A DNA stretch of 9,642 nt from Clostridium_AM sp964554365 (GTDB taxonomy: Bacteria; Bacillota; Clostridia; Clostridiales; Clostridiaceae): positions 1-9,642 of the forward strand of contig CAZKOJ010000161.1 of NCBI GenBank assembly GCA_964554365.1. The letters are read 5' to 3'. The notes beneath the pieces were generated by a model. The model saw only the letters and a program-made list of their open reading frames with translations, had not been told where the DNA came from and ran no database searches. The translations under genes and the position numbers were made by a program. Below, in pieces: positions 1 to 5,569 of this stretch (the stretch's first letter is position 1; the number at the start of each line of letters is the position of its first letter).

Positions 1-611
1 ACACAATCATCTAATGTAAGAGCTGTTTTTGCTCCAATTGTACCTTTAGTAGTCAAGCCCATATGTGCTACTAAGATATCTGCTCCTGCTGCTGCCATTG
101 CCTTTGCTTGCTCTGGATCAAATACATAAGGAGTTGTAAGCATGTCTAACTCATGTGCTTTTCTAATCATTTCTACTTCTAGACCATATCCCATACCTGT
201 TTCTTCTAAATTTTGTCTGAATACACCATCAATCAAACCTACTGTTGGGAAATTTTGAACTCCATTAAATCCTTGATCCTTTAGTTGTTTTAAATATACG
301 TCCATAACTCTAAAAGGATCAGTTCCACATACACCTGCTAATACTGGTGTATTTTTTACAACTGGCAATACTTCAAAGCCCATTTCAACTACAATTTTGT
401 TTGCATCTCCATAAGATAATAATCCTGCCAGTGATCCACGGCCCGCCATTCTATATCTTCCGGAATTATATATAATAAGCATATCAGCTCCGCCTGCTTC
501 ACTACTTTTAGCAGTAATACCTGTACCGGCTCCTACTCCTACTAGTATCTTTCCATTCTTAACTTCTTCCTTAAATTTTGATATAATTTCTTTTCTTGCC
601 ATTGTATTCAT
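1..611 (-). CDS. PF09370 TIM-barrel protein (phosphoenolpyruvate hydrolase-like family), 3' end outside window
   Basis: The reading frame was read by hand from ATG at 611 and is open to the window edge (203 complete codons; the family is usually about 275 residues, so roughly the last quarter is missing). AAGGGGG at 620-626 gives an 8-base spacer to this ATG, which favours it over the in-frame ATG at 602. Family-type motifs are GAGTGITAK (27-35), GGAD (40-43), NSGRYRMAGRGSLAG (49-63), TDP (97-99), FPTVGLIDG (121-129), EVEMIRKAHE (145-154) and AGADILVAHMGLT (175-187). The family is predicted to be an IGPS-like TIM barrel; its biochemical reaction is not firmly known, so the hydrolase name is only a family label. 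It lies 49 bases behind the UPF0261 gene with no visible terminator, so the two are probably one operon. Its sequence is clearly related to the barrel half of the AraC fusion gene at 2032-3234. Confidence 0.88.
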   Translation of the reverse strand, partial: MNTMARKEIISKFKEEVKNGKILVGVGAGTGITAKSSEAGGADMLIIYNSGRYRMAGRGSLAGLLSYGDANKIVVEMGFEVLPVVKNTPVLAGVCGTDPFRVMDVYLKQLKDQGFNGVQNFPTVGLIDGVFRQNLEETGMGYGLEVEMIRKAHELDMLTTPYVFDPEQAKAMAAAGADILVAHMGLTTKGTIGAKTALTLDDC

Positions 612-660
612 TTATAAATCCCCCTTAAATAATTTATAGTTTTTCTATTTTTCTTTAGTC

Positions 661-1869
661 TTATTTACTCATTAAATCTATTAATTTTTGTGCTGCTGCT
701 TCTGCAAAAACTGCATCATTAATAGCACAATCCATTTCCATTACTTCCACAATATTTCTGTTTACACCATTTCTTAAGGTATCAAATAACATCTTGTCTT
801 CCTCTTCACCATAGAATACTTGACCTTCTACATCAATAGCCGATATGCCTTTCAGAGGTAAAAATAAAACAGTTTTCTCTTTTGCCATATTTAATTTCTC
901 AACAAGCTTTTTGCCTATTGCTTCATTTTCCTCTACAGTTGTTCTCATAAGTGTTACTGTAGGATTATGCTTATATAAATTACGTCCCACAAATTTCTTT
1001 GGTATTGTATCGTATGGTCCAAAGTTACACATATCAAGTGCACCTACTGATACAACCTGCGGAACATGATTTTTACCTGCTGCCTCTAAGCGATGTTGCC
1101 CTGCATTCAAAACGCCACCAATAATTTCGTCTGCCCACTCTGTTGTTGTAAGATCTAATACTCCTTCAATAAATCCAGCCTCAATAAGTGCTTCCATTGA
1201 CTGTCCACCTATACCTGTTGCATGGAACACAAGCACTTCATATCCTCTATCCTCAAGATATTTTCTGGCTGCTGTTACACAGATTGTTGTTACCCCAAAC
1301 ATAGTTGCAGCAATCAATGGTTTTTTCTCCATGACTTTTGTGTTTTCAAATTTAACCATACCTGCTATTGCAAATGCTGCATTTGTAAAAATCTTTGTTG
1401 AAATTGAGTTAAGTCCCGCAACGTCTACTACAGATGGTATCATAACAATATCACTTGTACCTACATATGGAGCAGTATTTCCTGATGCTACTGTTGATAC
1501 CATAACTTTTGGCACACCAATAGGCAGTGCCCTCATAGCTGGTGTTACTAGTGAAGTTCCTCCAGTACCACCAAAGGAAATAATACCATCAAATTTACCC
1601 TGTTTGTATAATTCAGGTACTAACTTTTCCATACCTTTTGATAATACTTCCGTTGCTAGTGCTCTGTCTTTTTTAGCAGCGAGAGTTTTAATGTCTGTGC
1701 CTGCTGCATCTGCTACTTCACTGTTTGATACATCTGGTTTAAATGTTGGCTCAAATACACCTGTGTGAATGGTAAAAGTACCTAATCCTAAGCTTTCAAT
1801 CAATTCTTTTACGTATAAATATTCAGCACCTTTAGTATCAAATGTTCCTACAATTGCGATTGTCTTCAA
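661..1869 (-). CDS. UPF0261 / Tm-1-like protein (PF06792), TTG start
   Basis: A 402-residue cytoplasmic protein of the UPF0261 family, known as the N-terminal half of the tomato Tm-1 resistance protein. Its bacterial role is not established. Motifs are IAIVGTFDTKG (4-14), SFGGTGGTSL (98-107), VFHATGIGGQSME (214-226), LDLTTTEWADE (238-248) and GALDMCNFG (276-284); the glycine-rich loops suggest nucleotide or phosphate binding. Start choice: the frame can be extended to a TTG at 1920, but that codon has no ribosome site. GGAGAGGAG at 1879-1887 sits 9 bases before TTG at 1869, and starting there gives MKTIAIVG, the usual N-terminus of the family. The downstream TIM-barrel gene follows after 49 bases, matching the domain order of Tm-1. 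Transcription probably begins near 1970 from a promoter overlapped by a cre-like site. Confidence 0.9.
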   Translation of the reverse strand: MKTIAIVGTFDTKGAEYLYVKELIESLGLGTFTIHTGVFEPTFKPDVSNSEVADAAGTDIKTLAAKKDRALATEVLSKGMEKLVPELYKQGKFDGIISFGGTGGTSLVTPAMRALPIGVPKVMVSTVASGNTAPYVGTSDIVMIPSVVDVAGLNSISTKIFTNAAFAIAGMVKFENTKVMEKKPLIAATMFGVTTICVTAARKYLEDRGYEVLVFHATGIGGQSMEALIEAGFIEGVLDLTTTEWADEIIGGVLNAGQHRLEAAGKNHVPQVVSVGALDMCNFGPYDTIPKKFVGRNLYKHNPTVTLMRTTVEENEAIGKKLVEKLNMAKEKTVLFLPLKGISAIDVEGQVFYGEEEDKMLFDTLRNGVNRNIVEVMEMDCAINDAVFAEAAAQKLIDLMSK

Positions 1870-1878
1870 TTTTTTAAT

Positions 1879-1887
1879 CTCCTCTCC
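1879..1887 (-). promoter_or_regulatory. Ribosome binding site deciding the TTG start of the UPF0261 gene
   Basis: Read on the minus strand the site is GGAGAGGAG, followed by 9 bases and then TTG at 1869. It lies inside the longest possible frame, which shows that the 17 extra N-terminal codons are probably not translated. Confidence 0.8.
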
Positions 1888-1933
1888 AACTTTGGTTTTA
1901 TCTATTCTGTAAAATACCAAATAAATGGTTTTG

Positions 1934-1943
1934 AGAACGTTCT
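1934..1943. promoter_or_regulatory. Perfect 10-bp palindrome in the UPF0261 leader
   Basis: AGAACGTTCT is a perfect palindrome about 30 bases downstream of the predicted transcription start and 65 bases before the TTG start. It could be an operator half of the cis-regulatory region. A 10-bp palindrome can also occur by chance. Confidence 0.3.
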
Positions 1944-1947
1944 TTAT

Positions 1948-1988
1948 AAAAAAACAGCATGACTAATTACAAATTAATCATACTGTTT
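1948..1988 (-). terminator. Hairpin terminator of the barrel-AraC gene overlapping the next promoter
   Basis: On the minus strand the arms at 1971-1988 and 1950-1967 pair over 18 bp. The two imperfect positions are G.U pairs in minus-strand RNA but A.C mismatches in plus-strand RNA. The loop is UGU and the right arm ends in a run of seven T (1948-1954). The hairpin begins 44 bases after the barrel-AraC stop codon. The predicted start of the downstream transcript falls in the loop, so that RNA would carry only one arm and escape termination. The stem is AT-rich, which lowers confidence in its strength. Confidence 0.65.
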
Positions 1989-2005
1989 TCAATTTCTTAT
2001 GTAAA
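1977..2005 (-). promoter_or_regulatory. Probable sigma-A promoter of the UPF0261/TIM-barrel operon
   Basis: Minus-strand reading gives -35 TTTACA (2000-2005), a 17-bp spacer and -10 TATGAT (1977-1982), each one base from consensus. Transcription would start near 1970, giving a leader of about 100 bases before the TTG at 1869. Confidence 0.6.
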
Positions 2006-2013
2006 CGTTTTTA
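2000..2013 (-). promoter_or_regulatory. cre-like operator (CcpA/LacI-family type) over the -35 box
   Basis: The plus-strand 14-mer TGTAAACGTTTTTA matches the cre consensus TGWAANCGNTNWCA at all fixed positions but one. It is centred on CG and covers the -35 box of the UPF0261 operon promoter. In low-GC Firmicutes this arrangement usually means carbon catabolite repression. A local LacI-family regulator could use a similar site. Confidence 0.55.
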
Positions 2014-2031
2014 TGTATTATGTTTTTGTGT

Positions 2032-3234
2032 TTATGTCATATTTTTTCTATTTTTAAGTTTATATTGTTTTGGAGAACAGCCCTTATACTTTTTAAACAT
2101 TTTGCTAAACTGTGCATAATCTTCATAGCCAACTAATGATGCTAACTCTGATAACTGGATACTTTCTACATTTAAGATTTCTGTTGCTTTATCTATGCGG
2201 AATTTAACTAGATACTCTGGAAAATTACAACCTACTTCCTTTTTAAACAGACTACTTAAGTAACCCCTAGATAAATGAGCCACCCTAGCTAAATCTAAAA
2301 ACGAAATATCATTCATATAATTTTGAGCAACGTATTCTTTCACAAATTCAACATAATCATAGTGCTTTGTAACTCCGTCTAACATTTTAACCATTAAATC
2401 ATCCTCATCAAGCTTCCCTGATACTTTAAACGCTTTTGTTATATTTGTAATGGACTTTTCTGATGGAATTCTCTCAAATGCAGATCCCCCTATATATCCC
2501 ATTAAGTCTTCATTATTGCTATACATATACTGAACATCAATTGGTGTTTTCACAGGACCGCCATAAATTAATTTAATTACATCTGGCTTTAACTCATTAC
2601 ATTTATTAAATATTTTATCCGCTTTAACCTTTGCAGCTTCCAGTGAGAAGACTTTTTTTGCCCCTAATAATCCTCCTCCTGTTAAGCCTAAATGTACACA
2701 AATAATATCAGCTCCAGCATGGATCATTTGAGATGCTTGTATTTCATCAAATACAAATGCAACTGTAAACATATCCCTTTCATGGGCTATTCTTATTGCT
2801 TCTACTTCAATTAGATAATGACATCCATCTTCTTCAAGAGCTTCACTAAATTGACCATCTATTAGTCCAACTGTGGGGTAGTTGTTAATACCAGAAAAAC
2901 CCATATTTTTTATTTCATCTATGTAACTATCCATATTCTTTGTAGGGTCAGTTGCATTAACACCAAAAATAATTGGAACATCTTCTACCAATGGTATTAT
3001 CTCTCTAGAAGCAAAGTCCATTACCATATCATTGCTATTGTAAAATGGCAAAAAACCTGCTAGTGAGCTTCTCCCCATTTGACGAAATTTACCTGAATTT
3101 AGCATCAAAAGAAAATCAGCTCCACCTTGTTTGGCATACTTTGCTGTCATTCCTGAACATGTGGCTACCCCAATAATGTGATTGCCCTTTTTTATTTGTG
3201 ATTTGAGATTTTCTATTATTTTTTCTCTTTTCAT
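2032..3234 (-). CDS. TIM-barrel (PF09370) sensor fused to AraC-type DNA-binding domain
   Basis: A 400-residue fusion. Residues 1 to about 275 are a PEP-hydrolase-like TIM barrel with GVATCSGMTAK (22-32), GGAD (37-40), NSGKFRQMGRSSLAG (46-60), TDP (95-97), YPTVGLIDG (119-127), EVEAIRIAHE (143-152) and AGADIICVHLGLT (173-185). Residues about 297-396 form a two-helix-turn-helix AraC domain with the typical second-motif segment LVGYEDYAQFSKMFKKYKGCSP (71-92 of that domain, written here in part). The ATG at 3234 has AAGGGG at 3245-3250 with a 10-base spacer. PF09370 is also known fused to sigma-54 activators, where a small-molecule-sensing role was proposed, so I infer a ligand-sensing transcription factor. 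The paralogous free-standing barrel at 1-611 suggests it senses a substrate or product of the same pathway and controls the UPF0261 operon. Confidence 0.9.
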   Translation of the reverse strand: MKREKIIENLKSQIKKGNHIIGVATCSGMTAKYAKQGGADFLLMLNSGKFRQMGRSSLAGFLPFYNSNDMVMDFASREIIPLVEDVPIIFGVNATDPTKNMDSYIDEIKNMGFSGINNYPTVGLIDGQFSEALEEDGCHYLIEVEAIRIAHERDMFTVAFVFDEIQASQMIHAGADIICVHLGLTGGGLLGAKKVFSLEAAKVKADKIFNKCNELKPDVIKLIYGGPVKTPIDVQYMYSNNEDLMGYIGGSAFERIPSEKSITNITKAFKVSGKLDEDDLMVKMLDGVTKHYDYVEFVKEYVAQNYMNDISFLDLARVAHLSRGYLSSLFKKEVGCNFPEYLVKFRIDKATEILNVESIQLSELASLVGYEDYAQFSKMFKKYKGCSPKQYKLKNRKNMT

Positions 3235-3508
3235 ACTTTCTAAGCCCCTTATTTTTCTATAATCTTCACCATTTCATATTCTTAGTATTTTCAGCGTCTT
3301 TAGCTATATTTCCTCTTCAGCTTTACTAATGTCTCCACATGTGCAGAGTGCTAACCGTAAATATAATTAAATAATACAGGATGTAGTGATGTTTACCTAA
3401 TATAAAGTAATATTATTTACATTATTTTTAAAATTAGAATTACAATTTAGAGTAATCTTTTACTTATGATTAAGTTACACTAAATTGTAGATGTTTGTAA
3501 ATGATTTT

Positions 3509-3546
3509 AGGGAGATTATGATTATCCTCCCTTATATATTTTTATT
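3509..3546 (+). terminator. Terminator-like hairpin without an upstream plus-strand gene
   Basis: AGGGA (3509-3513) pairs with TCCCT (3528-3532) and GAT (3514-3516) with ATC (3524-3526) around one bulged C. The hairpin is followed by the T-rich stretch TATATATTTTTATT. No plus-strand gene precedes it, so it could end an unseen small RNA, or act as a boundary before the spore-type gene. It could also be chance. Confidence 0.3.
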
Positions 3547-3547
3547 A

Positions 3548-3574
3548 ACATTTTAGCTATTTCTACATAGTATA
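3548..3574 (+). promoter_or_regulatory. Sigma-K-like (late mother cell) promoter
   Basis: AC at 3548-3549, a 16-bp spacer and CATAGTATA at 3566-3574 match the sigma-K consensus AC-N16/17-CATANNNTA at every fixed base. The -10 box ends 32 bases before the ATG at 3607, exactly as in the convergent gene at 4128-4853. Confidence 0.6.
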
Positions 3575-3606
3575 GTAGTGTAGTAAATTTTATGGAGGAA
3601 TCTTTT

Positions 3607-3912
3607 ATGAATACCATTAACTACAATAATGATAATACTGAAGAAACAATGGGAATTTACTCTCAGCCTAGAAATATGAATTCCCCTACTTATCCTATGT
3701 ATTCTTGTCCTCTATGCAACTATTCAATGCCTATGAGGGATGAATATGACGATTCAGACGAATATGATGATCCAGGATACAGACAAAGACGCAGACGCAG
3801 ACGTAGGCGTAGACGTAGATATCCTTTTTATCCTCGACCATACTTCTTCCCATTCATTTTTCCATACATCTTCCCATACGGCAGATATGATGATGGATGG
3901 GATGAGTATTAG
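3607..3912 (+). CDS. Small arginine-tract, tyrosine/proline/phenylalanine-rich protein, probable spore coat protein
   Basis: A 101-residue low-complexity protein. It has a polar Asn-rich N-terminus, a CPLC pair (C34, C37), an acidic patch EYDDSDEYDD (46-55), a run of eleven arginines (61-71), an aromatic/proline stretch of YPFYP and FPYIFPY type (72-91) and an acidic tail. GGAGGA (3594-3599) with a 7-base spacer supports ATG at 3607; the in-frame ATG at 3592 touches that ribosome site and is unlikely. The Arg run is coded by tandem AGACGY hexamers. No family is recognised. Composition, the sigma-K-like promoter and a strong terminator together suggest a structural spore-surface component, perhaps binding polyanions. 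This role is inference. Confidence 0.75.
   Translation: MNTINYNNDNTEETMGIYSQPRNMNSPTYPMYSCPLCNYSMPMRDEYDDSDEYDDPGYRQRRRRRRRRRRRYPFYPRPYFFPFIFPYIFPYGRYDDGWDEY
3787..3819 (+). repeat. Tandem hexamer repeat (AGACGY) coding for polyarginine
   Basis: Five units AGACGC, AGACGC, AGACGT, AGGCGT, AGACGT plus a final AGA encode eleven arginines with alternating AGA/AGG and CGY codons. Such a tract can change length by slipped replication, in steps of two residues without a frameshift. Confidence 0.8.
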
Positions 3913-3923
3913 GAAAAGTCTCT

Positions 3924-3960
3924 GCACACCAGAATATCTGGTGTGCTTCTTTATTTCTCT
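3924..3960 (+). terminator. Strong Rho-independent terminator of the spore-type gene
   Basis: GCACACCAGA (3924-3933) and TCTGGTGTGC (3937-3946) form a perfect 10-bp stem with an ATA loop. A T-rich tail, TTCTTTATTTCTCT, follows. The hairpin starts 11 bases after the stop codon. Confidence 0.85.
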
Positions 3961-3995
3961 TAAACCAAAGCTTTCCTTGTCTATAAAACATAAAG

Positions 3996-4021
3996 CGTAA
4001 GAAATAGGGCAAAATGCCCTA
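3996..4021 (-). terminator. Possible terminator of the FG-GAP gene
   Basis: TAGGGCA and TGCCCTA (4005-4021) form a 7-bp stem with an AAA loop. On the minus strand the tail reads TTTCTTACGC, a weak U-tract. It lies about 107 bases after the stop of the gene at 4128-4853 and between two convergent genes. Confidence 0.45.
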
Positions 4022-4127
4022 AGCCTTTGATTTCAAATATTTTATAATGAACATGTTACTCTGCTACACTCCGCAATGGGAACTTTCTCTCTAAACACCT
4101 CTAATAATATCCAAATTGAAAATATGT

Positions 4128-4853
4128 CTATTCTTGTGATCCAAAAATAGCTACATACTGATTATACAAAACAAATGTATTATCTTTCCATTTTAAAGTA
4201 TTCAAAAAATAGCCTAAAGAGTCTGCATTGTATCTTCCAGCTATTTTTTGATACGCCAATAGCTCATATACTTTATTTGAATCAAAATCCACAGGATATA
4301 ATCCACTTATAGGATTTACAAATCCGTTGATTGGATTCTTTAGCTTTCCATTCTGGTCGTATATTTCATTTAAATAATCGGCTTCTTTATAAGATATGTC
4401 TATAATGTATTTTTTATTGTTTTTCTTGCTGATAACTTCAACCTTGTAGTTATCTTTATAAGTAACATCATATTTGTATCCCTCGTTATATACATTAAAG
4501 TCAAACAGTAATTGTGTTGCATTGTTAACAAAGGAATAAATGTAGTGGTACATTGTTCCGCCACTACCACCTGAAGCAATGCTTATTAAGATATCATCTA
4601 CACCATCTCCTGTAAAATCCCCTAAAAATAGTGTAGGGTTATATCCTGCATTTTCACTGAGTGGTATACTAGTAAACCTACCTGTCATTCCATCTTGTAT
4701 CACAAGGGTGATATTTTGAGTAAATAGACTACCTGGTGTCTTTATGCCAGTTAAATACACAGTATCAGGTATTCCATCATCGTTTACATCCCCCTTTGCA
4801 TAAGAGACAATGCTCGGACATATCATATTAGACCTAAGATAACAATTATACAT
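4128..4853 (-). CDS. FG-GAP/VCBS repeat-like protein, probable sporulation-associated
   Basis: A 241-residue protein without a signal peptide or membrane segment. Two calcium-loop-like motifs typical of FG-GAP/VCBS blades are visible: GDVNDDGIPD (21-30) and GDFTGDGVDD (78-87), the second followed by a glycine-rich ASGGSGG stretch. The rest is beta-rich with many Tyr and Asn (for example FNVYNEGYKYDV and KIAGRYNADSLGY). AAAGGAG (4859-4865) lies 5 bases before ATG 4853, a short but usable spacing. A sigma-K-like promoter lies upstream. I recognise the general type as VCBS repeat-containing proteins of clostridia but know no tested function. A spore-surface role is inferred from the promoter and the convergent arginine-tract gene. 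Confidence 0.75.
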   Translation of the reverse strand: MYNCYLRSNMICPSIVSYAKGDVNDDGIPDTVYLTGIKTPGSLFTQNITLVIQDGMTGRFTSIPLSENAGYNPTLFLGDFTGDGVDDILISIASGGSGGTMYHYIYSFVNNATQLLFDFNVYNEGYKYDVTYKDNYKVEVISKKNNKKYIIDISYKEADYLNEIYDQNGKLKNPINGFVNPISGLYPVDFDSNKVYELLAYQKIAGRYNADSLGYFLNTLKWKDNTFVLYNQYVAIFGSQE

Positions 4854-4885
4854 AACGGCTCCTTTGCATTATAATCTTTGTATAA

Positions 4886-4913
4886 TATCTTATGAGCTAA
4901 ACAGCAAGCATGT
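4886..4913 (-). promoter_or_regulatory. Sigma-K-like promoter of the FG-GAP gene
   Basis: On the minus strand AC (4912-4913), a 17-bp spacer and CATAAGATA (4886-4894) match AC-N16/17-CATANNNTA. The -10 box ends 32 bases before the ATG at 4853. Confidence 0.6.
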
Positions 4914-4958
4914 TACGTTTTAATGTCTCACTACTAATCCACATCTCCTCCATTTTCT

Positions 4959-5324
4959 TTAAGTTCTTCTCTTTTCAATACCTCTAAGCAGCAAATTTTC
5001 AATTTTTTCTCTGTCAAAAGGTAGCAATAAAAAACCATCTGCTGCACATTCGAAAGCATCTACCGCATATACCAACTGACTACTAAAGAAAATCACTTTT
5101 GAAAACAGATTTAGCCTGCGAATCACACTGGCAAGTTTAAAAGCATTCAATTCAACATTTCCCATCCTTATAAAGATAATATCGGAGGGCTCTTTGCGGA
5201 TACTATTTTCCGCTACTTCGAGGGTAGTAAAGCTTCCGCGAAAATCCAATATTTCATAGCCATCCAATATTTTCTTTAGATCAATACTACTTTGCTCATC
5301 TGGGTCAGCAATGATATATTTCAT
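4959..5324 (-). CDS. Stand-alone pseudo-receiver (response-regulator-like) domain lacking the phosphoacceptor Asp
   Basis: A 121-residue protein with only a CheY-like fold. It aligns with the receiver of the neighbouring regulator: ADPDEQ (6-11) at the acidic pocket, DIIFIRMGNVELNAFKL (48-64) and SQLVYAVDAFECAADGFLLLPFD (82-104, part). At the phosphorylation position Asp is replaced by Arg53 and the conserved Lys by Leu101; Ser81 replaces the Ser/Thr switch residue. It is therefore probably not phosphorylated and may act by protein contact. AGGAGGTG (5334-5341) precedes ATG 5324 by 9 bases; the in-frame GTG at 5336 lies inside that ribosome site and was rejected. Its promoter region carries 11-bp direct repeats. 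A truncated second copy lies at 6737-6889. Confidence 0.8.
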   Translation of the reverse strand: MKYIIADPDEQSSIDLKKILDGYEILDFRGSFTTLEVAENSIRKEPSDIIFIRMGNVELNAFKLASVIRRLNLFSKVIFFSSQLVYAVDAFECAADGFLLLPFDREKIENLLLRGIEKRRT

Positions 5325-5359
5325 GAGTAACTTCACCTCCTATTTACTACGTTATTTCT

Positions 5360-5395
5360 ATAATAAAACACTAACCCTAAATGAAGCCTAAATGA
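5360..5395 (-). promoter_or_regulatory. SARP-type promoter/operator A: two 11-bp repeats, 8 bp, -10 box
   Basis: On the minus strand TCATTTAGGCT (5385-5395) is followed directly by TCATTTAGGGT (5374-5384), then 8 bp and TATTAT (5360-5365). No good -35 box is present apart from the repeats. SARP activators are known to bind direct repeats of 11-bp period whose last unit ends about 8 bp before the -10, and the adjacent response regulator has a SARP-like DNA-binding domain. It would drive the pseudo-receiver gene with a leader of about 28 bases. Confidence 0.65.
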
Positions 5396-5438
5396 GAAAT
5401 GCCCTATAGGATTAACTTCTCCTATAGAGCACTTCTCA
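5393..5438 (-). other. Conserved long hairpin A between GGDEF gene and pseudo-receiver
   Basis: Arms 5420-5438 and 5393-5411 pair over 19 bp with an 8-base loop. The two imperfect positions are G.U in minus-strand RNA and A.C in plus-strand RNA. It lies upstream of the -35 region, so it would be in the 3' part of a GGDEF transcript or act as a DNA palindrome. No proper U-tract follows, so I do not call it a normal terminator. Confidence 0.6.
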
Positions 5439-5569
5439 TAAAGCCTTATATATCAATGTTTTTCGCATTTTTTCTCTAAATATATAAAATTTTGTCAAAA
5501 AATATTTTCATTTGTTTTTGTTCAATATGTTTTATTCAAAACGAAGCAAAAGTCCTAGTTTATTTTATC

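Larger units (their letters stand above)
3251..3606. other. Intergenic region between the divergent barrel-AraC and spore-type genes
   Basis: About 350 AT-rich bases without a credible gene. I see no confident promoter for the barrel-AraC gene; a weak minus-strand candidate has TATTAT near 3380. Contents that can be named are a plus-direction terminator-like hairpin (3509-3546) and a sigma-K-like promoter (3548-3574), listed separately. Confidence 0.6.
5190..5475. repeat. Duplicated block, copy A (intact)
   Basis: This block holds the 5' coding part, ribosome site, promoter, 11-bp repeats and hairpin of the pseudo-receiver gene. It is clearly homologous to 6773-7033, in the same orientation. 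Conserved stretches include TCAATACTACTTTG, AGCAATGATATATTTCAT and CTTCACCTCCTATTTACT. The two copies flank the GGDEF gene. Confidence 0.85.

Noticed and set aside
845..1768. Plus-strand open frames of 74 and 145 codons inside the UPF0261 gene
   Set aside because: They are antisense to a well-supported family protein, have no ribosome sites and show no recognisable motifs.
3334..3345. CACATGTG palindrome upstream of the barrel-AraC gene as an operator
   Set aside because: It is only eight bases, unlinked to a recognisable promoter, and of a size expected by chance.
3740..4000. Plus-strand 86-codon frame with Asp/Ala/Val repeats
   Set aside because: It is a frame-shifted reading of the arginine-tract repeat and runs through the strong terminator; it has no ribosome site.
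4900..4960. Short minus-strand ORF starting MEEMWISSETLK just after the pseudo-receiver
   Set aside because: It has only 18 codons, its ATG touches the GGAGGAG sequence, and the sigma-K-like promoter lies inside it.
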